Source: a virus. Taken from it: a stretch of DNA of 53,689 nt. Numbering within the stretch: the first letter of the stretch is position 1; every line of letters begins with the position of its first letter. Below the pieces are notes generated by a model. The model made no database searches. It saw only the letters and a program-made list of their open reading frames with translations, and was not told where the DNA came from. The stretch covers positions 1 through 53,689 of the IMG/VR virus record IMGVR_UViG_3300029309_000059; one strand, 5' to 3'. Positions 1 through 6,465 of the stretch are shown piece after piece. The translations under genes were made by a program, and so were the position numbers.

Positions 1-1
1 A

Positions 2-124
2 AAGTGCTCAGAAGAAACTCTTTTTCGTGGTGAGATGAAGTTTCATCAAGCACTAGAAAATATTCAATCATACTTAAATGAAGACAAAGACACAAAATCA
101 CACTACGCAGAATTTGTCGTTTAA
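2..124 (+). CDS. Hypothetical protein, C-terminal fragment
   Basis: An open frame enters from the left edge and stops with TAA at 122-124, giving the last 40 residues of a protein ending HYAEFVV. It is hydrophilic and probably helical, and I do not recognise it. It lies upstream of the SSB-like gene on the same strand, so it probably belongs to the same early replication block. About 110 bp separate the two genes. That gap is AT-rich, with a T-run near 212-219, and could hold a promoter, but no clear TAnnTTTG box is visible. Confidence 0.5.
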   Translation, partial: KCSEETLFRGEMKFHQALENIQSYLNEDKDTKSHYAEFVV

Positions 125-238
125 CAAGCAATCTATATATGATCGCCCGCTGTCAATAAAACACAAGGTCATCATATTCACACTATTCTTTCTATGGATA
201 TTAATGTAACTTTTTTTTAATCTTTTAATTTATTTACC

Positions 239-541
239 ATGAGCGATAAGCTATATGATTCAGTTCTAGTAGGTTGGGCAGAAGCCCCTGACTACAATGA
301 CAACCAAGAACTCCTTTCATGGAGGGTCCGATTGAAGGACACAGAACTCCAGGACATGCTTAAAAAGTATGCAACACGAAAGGACGAGGAAGGTCAAGGT
401 GGCAACGTCTACCTGAAGCTTTTCATGTCCAAGGGAGGTAAGGCATGTTGCAGCGTTTGGGATCCAAACAGCGAAGCAGCAAAGCAGAAGAGAGAGGCAA
501 AGAAAGCCGCTCAACCTGTTGCTGATGACTTGCCATTCTAA
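239..541 (+). CDS. Single-stranded DNA-binding-like protein
   Basis: A 100-residue protein. The body is beta-rich and polar (residues 1-75), followed by a charged Lys/Ala/Glu linker and an acidic, hydrophobic tail ending DDLPF. That tip closely resembles the DDIPF-type C-terminus through which bacterial and phage SSBs recruit replication partners. I cannot verify an OB fold by eye, so the SSB call rests on the tail, the small size and the position immediately upstream of the primase-helicase. The start ATG follows an A/T-rich leader without a Shine-Dalgarno sequence, as is usual in Bacteroidetes. It could instead be an unrelated replication accessory protein. Confidence 0.5.
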   Translation: MSDKLYDSVLVGWAEAPDYNDNQELLSWRVRLKDTELQDMLKKYATRKDEEGQGGNVYLKLFMSKGGKACCSVWDPNSEAAKQKREAKKAAQPVADDLPF

Positions 542-557
542 GGCACCTATATACTAC

Positions 558-797
558 ATGACCGCTCGTGTCGCCTTCAAAAAGAAGAAGGTTGTACACG
601 AGCGTGTTGTGTGGATAGTTTCTGTATTCGAGAATCCTAGTGATATAATCAAGTATGATTTAAAGTCTATACACCGACTGACTAGTGAGTTATATGCTAA
701 AAAATCAGGTGACAATAAACCGATAATTATCAGAGAGATTCTTACTAAAAAATTAATTTCTAATTCTAATCTAAGTTTAGATGAGCACAAAAACTAA
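558..797 (+). CDS. Hypothetical protein, early block
   Basis: A 79-residue protein. I chose the ATG at 558 (MTARVAFKK) because an upstream alternative at 519 would overlap the SSB-like gene and add a tail that does not look conserved. The sequence is basic near the N-terminus and alternates hydrophobic and polar residues. No motif is recognised. The 3' end overlaps the next gene by 17 bp in another frame, so translation is probably coupled. It sits between the SSB-like gene and a nucleotide-metabolism-like gene. Confidence 0.55.
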   Translation: MTARVAFKKKKVVHERVVWIVSVFENPSDIIKYDLKSIHRLTSELYAKKSGDNKPIIIREILTKKLISNSNLSLDEHKN

Positions 798-1146
798 GAT
801 CAAAGCTAAGTGTCGCGTTTTAGAAAAATTACTATGTAATAAAAATGATAGATATGGTAATGCGTCACTAGAACCTATCAATGTATTTTTCTCTGGCAAT
901 TCTGTATCCAGCATCAAAGCACGCATTGATGACAAACTAAAACGAATACAAAACTCAGGCAAACTTGACGATACTGAAGACACTTTATTAGACTTAACAG
1001 GTTATCTAATCCTCCTTATGATCGCAAAAGACAATGAAAGTCACGATATTCAAAAACGTATTCGAGAAGACTACACCACATCACATCCCACTACATCAAG
1101 CGTTACAAAGGATACAGACTGGGAAGTCGAGTACACTGGTATCTGA
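781..1146 (+). CDS. DUF1599/Nmad1-like all-helical protein
   Basis: A 121-residue protein. Residues about 12-85 carry a pattern typical of the DUF1599 (nucleotide modification associated domain 1) family: a KNDRYGNAS-like segment, then IKARIDDKLKRI, then DTEDTLLDLTGYLILL. The acidic helices resemble MazG-type nucleotide pyrophosphohydrolases, so a role in nucleotide metabolism or modification is plausible but not shown. The last ~37 residues are encoded in sequence shared, in another frame, with the first 113 bp of the primase-helicase gene, an unusually long overlap. The start overlaps the preceding gene by 17 bp. Confidence 0.6.
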   Translation: MSTKTKIKAKCRVLEKLLCNKNDRYGNASLEPINVFFSGNSVSSIKARIDDKLKRIQNSGKLDDTEDTLLDLTGYLILLMIAKDNESHDIQKRIREDYTTSHPTTSSVTKDTDWEVEYTGI

Positions 1147-2830
1147 CATACGTAGCGGAGATAAGGACAAAAAGACCGATCTACCTGTAGTGTGTTGGAG
1201 TGGGGAGTTTTCATCTAGATATGATGACTCTTTATTTGAGCACTCTGGATTTATTGTTTTAGACTTTGACTACGTAGATGTAGAGCCAACAAAAAGATCG
1301 TTGGCTACAGACGACTTTATCCATTCTTGTTGGACTAGTCCAAGTGGCACAGGCGTAAAGGCTCTAGTTCAAATAACAAACCCTGAGAGACACAGGGATC
1401 ACTTTCGAGCTTTAGTAAAGTACTTTGAAAGAACTCATGGCCTAGAGCTTGATGAGTCTGGCATCAATGAGTCGCGTGCTTGTTTTGAGTCTTACGACCC
1501 TGACATCATCATCAAAGATGAATCCAAAAAGTTTGGTCATTTCACCACAGAGATGGCTGAAGCACAGGTGCCAACGAACGAGGCTTACGATCATACAGAT
1601 TACATGAAGCTCAACCTTGGCTGCCGTATGATTCGACAGGCAAAGGATGGTGAGAAGTGGGTGACTTTACGCAAAGCTGCCATGCTATGTGGTGGCTATA
1701 TCTCGGCTGGCAAGATGGAAGAGGAGGAAGTGATAAGGATTTTGTTCAGGGAGATATGCAAGCGTAATGTAGACAGCGAGGATCACGCTAAGAAGCTTAT
1801 AATAGATGCCATAGAGAAGGGCAAAGAATTACCTATTAAGGAAATTATTGACGAGGAGAAGTCGGCCAAGAGGGAGATGTTATTAAATGATGGAGATATG
1901 TCATTTGTATCATCCGATGATGAAGACTTCAGGTGGATTGACGACTACTCACAGGGCCTTATTGAGATTGGCCTCACCACTGGTGATCTAAAGCTTGATG
2001 ACTTCTTTAGGTACAAGAAAGAGTTTGTCATCATCAATGGACACTCTAATGTGGGAAAGACAACGACGGCATTATATTTTATAGTCAATGCTGCGATTCG
2101 TCACGATTGGAAGTGGGTCATATACTCCTCAGAGAATAGAACCGCATCCATCAAGATGACACTAATGCAGTTTGCTGTAGATAGGAGGGTGGGGGACATG
2201 ACTTACAGCGAACGTAAAAGAGCTTACAAGTGGGTTCAGGAGCATTTTGTAGTTATCAGTAACAAACACATATACAGCTATAGCGATCTGATTCTTTTTA
2301 TTGAAAAGATTATGCTGCAGCAATCCGTAGATGCTGTGTTTATAGACCCATACAACAGTCTTAAATTAGATATGAGGGGGTCTGGTATAGGAGTCCACGA
2401 TTATCACTATGAAGCTGCCTCTGAGTTCTTGACGTTTAGCAAGGCAAACAACGTAGCGGTATGGTTAAATATGCATGCGGTGACAGAGGCACAGCGTAGA
2501 AAAGGTGACGACGGATTACCTGTAGCTCCATATGCGGAGGATACAGAAGGTGGTGGAAAGTTCGTAAATAGATCCGATTGCTTCCTTACACTTCATCGAA
2601 AGGTTCAAGCAATGGACCCTATCATACGGAAAATCAGTGAGTTACATGTAAGGAAAGTTAGAGAGGTAGAAACGGGTGGAGCACCGACTCCGCTAGAGGA
2701 TCCGTATAGATTACAGATAAATCTTTCCCACACAGGATTTCAAACCATGACAGGACAAAAGGCTCTATTTGAGTCAATTGACTTGCCTCACTTAGATGAG
2801 GTCAGATTTGAGTTTTCCACAAAATCTTGA
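1034..2830 (+). CDS. Primase-helicase fusion (VirE_N/BT4734-like plus RecA-type ATPase)
   Basis: A 598-residue replication protein. Residues 1-170 match the VirE N-terminal/BT4734-like domain of Bacteroidetes elements: an opening MKVTIFKNV, a SGEFSSRYDDS segment, the acidic strand HSGFIVLDFDYVD and TSPSGTGVKALV. This is a primase-polymerase-related domain. A helical middle precedes a DnaB/AAA_25-like ATPase with Walker A GHSNVGKT at about 336-343 and Walker B VFIDPYNS near 435. It probably primes and unwinds DNA at the phage fork. The start is supported by the conserved opening of the domain even though it lies 113 bp inside the upstream gene. The protein contains no separate zinc-finger primase. 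Confidence 0.85.
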   Translation: MKVTIFKNVFEKTTPHHIPLHQALQRIQTGKSSTLVSDIRSGDKDKKTDLPVVCWSGEFSSRYDDSLFEHSGFIVLDFDYVDVEPTKRSLATDDFIHSCWTSPSGTGVKALVQITNPERHRDHFRALVKYFERTHGLELDESGINESRACFESYDPDIIIKDESKKFGHFTTEMAEAQVPTNEAYDHTDYMKLNLGCRMIRQAKDGEKWVTLRKAAMLCGGYISAGKMEEEEVIRILFREICKRNVDSEDHAKKLIIDAIEKGKELPIKEIIDEEKSAKREMLLNDGDMSFVSSDDEDFRWIDDYSQGLIEIGLTTGDLKLDDFFRYKKEFVIINGHSNVGKTTTALYFIVNAAIRHDWKWVIYSSENRTASIKMTLMQFAVDRRVGDMTYSERKRAYKWVQEHFVVISNKHIYSYSDLILFIEKIMLQQSVDAVFIDPYNSLKLDMRGSGIGVHDYHYEAASEFLTFSKANNVAVWLNMHAVTEAQRRKGDDGLPVAPYAEDTEGGGKFVNRSDCFLTLHRKVQAMDPIIRKISELHVRKVREVETGGAPTPLEDPYRLQINLSHTGFQTMTGQKALFESIDLPHLDEVRFEFSTKS

Positions 2831-2861
2831 GATCGAATTTTTCCCTTGGTAACTTCGATTT

Positions 2862-3323
2862 ATGAAGAGACAGAGGAAGACTACTAAAAAGCGTTCAAGC
2901 GCAAAGAAAAAACGCTTAGGAAGGTACGCTAGTTCGATAGAGAAGTATTGCGCTGACCAGCTTAAAGAATACGGGATAGCTTTCGATTATGAAGAACACA
3001 CCTATGTGTTGAGTGAAAAGTTTAGATTTCCTAATAAGTATTTTAAGATGACAGCCAAGGGTAAAGAAATGGCTGACAGAACAGATTCAGTGGTATTGCC
3101 TATCACATATAAGCCTGATTTTGTTGGTAAGGATCACGACTGGATTATTGAAACAAAAGGCTTTCTACCATCACATCACGACTTTCCTATGCGTTGGAAG
3201 CTTTTTCTAAAACATTTGGTTGCAAACGAGGCTAAAACAATTGTATTTTTAGCTAAGAACAGTGGTCAGGTTGACCACGCTATCCAAGAGATATTGCAAT
3301 CTATACAAGATGGAAAAATCTAA
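2862..3323 (+). CDS. PD-(D/E)XK nuclease, endonuclease I-like
   Basis: A 153-residue protein with a very basic N-terminus (residues 1-20, Lys/Arg-rich) followed by a compact nuclease core. The catalytic pattern is visible as YKPDF (Asp86) and WIIETKG (Glu97, Lys99), with a candidate helical Glu27. The spacing matches T7 endonuclease I and DUF1064-type phage nucleases, which cut branched or recombination intermediates. It lies 31 bp after the primase-helicase. Its end overlaps the next gene by 14 bp. A resolving or debranching role is inferred from the family. Confidence 0.7.
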   Translation: MKRQRKTTKKRSSAKKKRLGRYASSIEKYCADQLKEYGIAFDYEEHTYVLSEKFRFPNKYFKMTAKGKEMADRTDSVVLPITYKPDFVGKDHDWIIETKGFLPSHHDFPMRWKLFLKHLVANEAKTIVFLAKNSGQVDHAIQEILQSIQDGKI

Positions 3324-3531
3324 AATAAGCTGGTATTATTTCTATGCCTGCGATAAGATCCATGATGTTATAGATGATTTATATGAAGCCCTGCACGAGG
3401 AGACTGGAATACCTAAGGAAAGAATCGGGCTTGTTGATGAAGCAATGGAGGGTGTTAAGTCTGCTATTTATCAAGAATTAGATTTAATTAAATCCATTGC
3501 AAATGAATGCGAAAGAGAGGACAAGGTATAG
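3310..3531 (+). CDS. Hypothetical helical protein
   Basis: A 73-residue protein. I chose the ATG at 3310 (MEKSKISWYYF) over an in-frame upstream TTG-type start because it gives a short overlap with the nuclease stop. It is aromatic at the N-terminus, then acidic and helical (DVIDDLYEALHEETG). No family is recognised. It overlaps the following nuclease-like gene by 29 bp, consistent with a tightly packed early operon. Confidence 0.55.
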   Translation: MEKSKISWYYFYACDKIHDVIDDLYEALHEETGIPKERIGLVDEAMEGVKSAIYQELDLIKSIANECEREDKV

Positions 3532-4000
3532 CTCTACTACTGGTAGAGTTGCTGAGGTAAGATTCCTGAGGGCTGCAAGAAACAGAGGTTTACTTGTAAA
3601 GAAATCAAGCCATACAGAAGATATACATTCTCACGTTGATTACTGGCTTGCTCTAAAAGATGGTGGAAGATGGGGCGTTGATGTAAAGGGTAATAATCTA
3701 CCAGATGAGATATGGGTAGAATTTAAAAATGTATCAGGAGACAAAGGATGGCTGTACGGGGGTGCTTTTTTGATCGCATTTGATATGCCTGAGGAGGGAG
3801 GCTTTGCTATAGTTGACAGAGATGAACTAGCATCTTTTTGCGAAAAACATGTGAAGAGTGAAATCGTTACTAATAAAAACGATGCATACCTGAAAAGGTA
3901 TACCAGGAGAAACAGGGGCGATTCAATAACCATGCTTAAGCTGCATGATCTTAAAAGCTTGCTATCTTATAGAATTTGGGAATACGATAAAAAGTATTAA
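3503..4000 (+). CDS. Putative PD-(D/E)XK-fold nuclease
   Basis: A 165-residue protein starting at the ATG at 3503; a TTG two codons upstream is a less likely start. A restriction-endonuclease-like core can be read as a helix with Glu19, then HVDYWLAL (Asp46) and WGVDVKG (Asp60, Lys62), followed by WVEFKNVSGDKGWLYGG. That last segment is reminiscent of small phage and virus nucleases with an EFKN...GWLYG signature. It is the second nuclease-like gene in the block and probably acts in DNA processing or recombination. I am fairly sure of the fold and unsure of the substrate. Confidence 0.55.
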   Translation: MNAKERTRYSSTTGRVAEVRFLRAARNRGLLVKKSSHTEDIHSHVDYWLALKDGGRWGVDVKGNNLPDEIWVEFKNVSGDKGWLYGGAFLIAFDMPEEGGFAIVDRDELASFCEKHVKSEIVTNKNDAYLKRYTRRNRGDSITMLKLHDLKSLLSYRIWEYDKKY

Positions 4001-4077
4001 TCATATGCAGGCGTGACATAAATATCATTATATGGTATTATATTGGCTACCGTTGCGATTGTATTTAGATTAGTCGC

Positions 4078-4338
4078 ATGAAATCAATAGCATTTTTTTC
4101 TTGTCTTTTATTTGTCTCATGCATGAGAGTACCACAAAAGCTCTATGTTCAGCCAGAAGATTACAATTGTGACTTGATAATCTCTACATCATGGGACGGA
4201 TGTCACCCAGTTCAGCACTTTGAAAAAGAATTGTTAGTAAATCATACGCATACGGACTATATGGGGATGAATTATAAATTGATATCAACTGAAGATCCTA
4301 AAATATTTATTCTTCAAGTTTCAATACCTTCCCCGTAA
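4078..4338 (+). CDS. Small predicted lipoprotein
   Basis: An 86-residue protein starting with a classical lipoprotein signal: MKS, a hydrophobic stretch, then the lipobox FVSC with Cys at about residue 15. The mature part (about 70 residues) has two further cysteines (YNCDL, WDGCH) and is beta-prone. It should be exported by Sec and lipidated. No known family is recognised. About 77 bp separate it from the nuclease-like gene, so it may have its own promoter. Phage lipoproteins often act in superinfection exclusion or lysis; neither role is shown here. Confidence 0.6.
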   Translation: MKSIAFFSCLLFVSCMRVPQKLYVQPEDYNCDLIISTSWDGCHPVQHFEKELLVNHTHTDYMGMNYKLISTEDPKIFILQVSIPSP

Positions 4339-4368
4339 CTTTATTGAGTTGGATGGCGTAGTGTAAGT

Positions 4369-4539
4369 ATGATGTGGTCAACTTACATAATGGATTTTTT
4401 GCTTCTCTTAGCAAACTATGGCCAAGCAGTTAGTCCTGACTCTCATGCCGCATGCATGGACTTCAATGGTGACGGATTTATTACCATGTATGACTTTCTT
4501 GAAATGCTGTCTATGCAGCCTAAGCCAGAGAAGTCATGA
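4369..4539 (+). CDS. Dockerin/EF-hand-like microprotein
   Basis: A 56-residue reading frame. It carries the half-repeat MDFLLLLANYG and then a complete calcium-binding loop, MDFNGDGFITMYDF, fitting the D-x-N-x-D-G-x-I-x-x-x-D pattern of EF-hands and dockerin-type repeats. Two-repeat modules of this kind (DLLxFLSNFG ... DxNGDGxVxxxD) are common in secreted Bacteroidetes proteins. This gene looks like a minimal version without a signal peptide. Either of two adjacent ATGs (4369 or 4372) could start it. Its stop overlaps the ATG of the next gene (ATGA at 4536-4539). Confidence 0.55.
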   Translation: MMWSTYIMDFLLLLANYGQAVSPDSHAACMDFNGDGFITMYDFLEMLSMQPKPEKS

Positions 4540-4769
4540 TGAAGAATACGAAACATCATCAGATAGTCAAGGCTGTTGTTTCCAGGGATTTTAAGTTCAT
4601 CCACATTGACGCTGGCATGGGTGACAACGGTTTGCAGCGAATAGTAACTGAAACTAGCGAGGAAGAAGTGATTCACTGTTATCTATACCCTATCATAGAT
4701 AAGATATGTAGAGAGGAGTTTAGAGATCTAGAAGATATCGCCCTTACAATAAAGGTTACTTGGGTCTAG
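4536..4769 (+). CDS. Hypothetical protein, last gene of the left + block
   Basis: A 77-residue protein starting within an ATGA overlap with the dockerin-like gene, so co-translation is likely. It is a mixed alpha/beta protein with no recognised motif. It is the last + strand gene before the long - strand arm. Its final 4 bp overlap the end of the convergent thioredoxin-like gene, leaving no room for a separate terminator. Confidence 0.6.
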   Translation: MMKNTKHHQIVKAVVSRDFKFIHIDAGMGDNGLQRIVTETSEEEVIHCYLYPIIDKICREEFRDLEDIALTIKVTWV

Positions 4770-5131
4770 AAGTCGTTAAGCATGATGTCGTCAACGGCCT
4801 CTTGAACTTCTTTAAGAGTGGCTTCCATAGTCATCATGATGTTTGCCTGGAATCTTTCTGCTTCTTCCCCTTCATTGAAAACAACAATGGTGGGTACCAC
4901 GACAATCTTGTGCTTCTTCTGAAGGTCTGGATTTGAAGCTATATCTATACGAGCTGTCTCACAATCGTCAAGCTTTTCAATCCAAGGCACACTGTTCTGT
5001 GAGTTAAAACTTGCGTTGAACTCAACTACACAGATGCCTGATCCGCATACGTCTTTATCTTCTGCAGGCGTCGCAAAGACTGCCGCCAGTAATAATGCAA
5101 AAGATACACATAGGGTTGATATTAATTTCAT
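4766..5131 (-). CDS. Exported thioredoxin-fold protein without CXXC
   Basis: A 121-residue protein with a signal peptide (residues 1 to about 20, MKLISTLCVSFALLLAA). The mature region reads as a thioredoxin fold: strand CVVEFNASF, a short helix, strand ARIDIAS, KHKIVVVPT with the expected cis-proline (Pro80), and VVFNEGEEAERFQ. The usual CXXC that should follow VVEFNA is replaced by SFNSQN, so a normal redox role is unlikely. Cys29, Cys34 and Cys57 remain. It lies at the 3' end of the exported-protein cassette, 3 bp from its upstream neighbour. It may be a periplasmic chaperone-like or binding protein. Confidence 0.6.
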   Translation of the reverse strand: MKLISTLCVSFALLLAAVFATPAEDKDVCGSGICVVEFNASFNSQNSVPWIEKLDDCETARIDIASNPDLQKKHKIVVVPTIVVFNEGEEAERFQANIMMTMEATLKEVQEAVDDIMLNDF

Positions 5132-5134
5132 GTG

Positions 5135-5419
5135 TCATTTTAGTTGATCTATTTTCTCTTCAATGCGCTTAATATCTTGCTTGATTTCAGTGACATCTTC
5201 TTGAGTAGTCATAATTGTTTGACGCACAAGCTGGTCTTTCATATCAAACTCCATGCGCGTGATCTCTGGCTCAGAAGGAAGCGGTAGCTCTTTTGCCTCT
5301 GCTATGTCAGCCTGCAAAGCAAACCACATCCCCACGATTGTTGCTATTCCCGCTGCCACCATACCAAGTGTCTTCAGGTCTAGTGTTACTTTAGTGTCCT
5401 CTCCAATTTGTTTTGCCAT
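5135..5419 (-). CDS. Single-pass membrane protein with coiled coil
   Basis: A 94-residue protein. The start at 5419 (MAKQIGEDTK) forms a TGATG overlap with the stop of the barrel gene; an upstream start would extend back into that gene. It has one transmembrane segment (about residues 17-36, LGMVAAGIATIVGMWFAL), then a proline-containing linker and a long charged coiled coil to the C-terminus (DVTEIKQDIKRIEEKIDQLK). The topology resembles small phage lysis or inner-membrane spanin-like proteins, but there is no lipobox partner beside it. The function is unknown. Confidence 0.6.
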   Translation of the reverse strand: MAKQIGEDTKVTLDLKTLGMVAAGIATIVGMWFALQADIAEAKELPLPSEPEITRMEFDMKDQLVRQTIMTTQEDVTEIKQDIKRIEEKIDQLK

Positions 5420-6465
5420 CACAATAGTATATAATTGAGTCCTACAGAGAAGTCGTGCCACTCTCTGTTCCAGTATCTGTTGTATTTACCTTCGGCAAAT
5501 ACGCCGAGGCTCTTTGTGAGCTTGGTTCCAAAAACAAGCCCAAATCCCAGGTCAACCCATTGACTGCTGTTAACGAAGTTGTGATAGGAATACTCGTCAC
5601 CTGTCTCAAGGTGGTAGGGCATTACGTTGCCCCATGAGTGCAACCAAAAATCTTTTTCGTAGTGATAGAAGTCAAAGCCCAGCACGGCAGAATAAAGCCA
5701 TTGGTTGTCTAGCTGCGCCCTCTTGTCAGAAACATATTCATCAAGCACCTGCGGGATGACCACCTGTTCCCATACCGCTTGATCGTTTGCAATCATGTTG
5801 CCGTCTGGAGAAAAGAACTCACCTGTGTTTACGTCAACGCTATATCCTTGCTGTATAGCTAAGGCGGTGTAGTGTATCTGATTGTTGTCTAGAAGCCATT
5901 GTTGCAGCGGATCGTACCCGTAGGGTTCAGATATTCTTTGCACCACTCCCACATTGAGAGAAAGCTTCTTACCAATCTTCACTCTCGCTCTTTCTGACGC
6001 TTCAAAATATCTGACATCAGCAAAACCATCTTGTAAGTATTCGGCCTTGACTATCCATGTATCTGCCACATATCTAGCAAAGTAGTCTTGATCAAGAAAG
6101 TTCTTCCCTTGTTGTCTTCTCCAGTCAGCTTCGGCCAAGAACTCAAATCCGTCGTATTTTCCTACTGTTGCTGCGTCTCCGTATGTCTTCTCTGTTCCGT
6201 CGTAAAAGATATTAGCTCTGTTCTCGTACCCAAACCTTGCAATCTTTCTCACGCCAAGTGTTAGGGAGTAATCAAAGGGAGTCTCTACAATCTCTGTTGT
6301 AAGCGGTCCTGTAGATACAGAGAATACGTCCTGATCTGACACGGAGTTACCTCCGTTTACGGATGCGTAGAACGTAGCTCTTCTTAACACATTTTTGTAA
6401 AAGTCGCTTTGTCCAAGGGCAAACAAGGGCAAAAGCATAAAGGCTATGGCTACAAGTCTCTTCAT
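5419..6465 (-). CDS. Predicted outer-membrane beta-barrel protein
   Basis: A 348-residue protein with a Sec signal peptide (residues 1-19, ending FALGQ). After it come many alternating strands rich in Tyr, Trp and Phe separated by polar loops, for example FEFLAEADWRRQ, WLYSAVLGFDFYHY and VDLGFGLVFG. The last strand, HDFSVGLNYILL, is barrel-like, though it ends in Leu rather than the usual aromatic residue. This is typical of Bacteroidetes OMP_b-brl proteins. It overlaps the T9SS cargo gene upstream by 4 bp and the coiled-coil gene downstream by 1 bp. A role in altering the host surface or receptor is inferred. Confidence 0.65.
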   Translation of the reverse strand: MKRLVAIAFMLLPLFALGQSDFYKNVLRRATFYASVNGGNSVSDQDVFSVSTGPLTTEIVETPFDYSLTLGVRKIARFGYENRANIFYDGTEKTYGDAATVGKYDGFEFLAEADWRRQQGKNFLDQDYFARYVADTWIVKAEYLQDGFADVRYFEASERARVKIGKKLSLNVGVVQRISEPYGYDPLQQWLLDNNQIHYTALAIQQGYSVDVNTGEFFSPDGNMIANDQAVWEQVVIPQVLDEYVSDKRAQLDNQWLYSAVLGFDFYHYEKDFWLHSWGNVMPYHLETGDEYSYHNFVNSSQWVDLGFGLVFGTKLTKSLGVFAEGKYNRYWNREWHDFSVGLNYILL

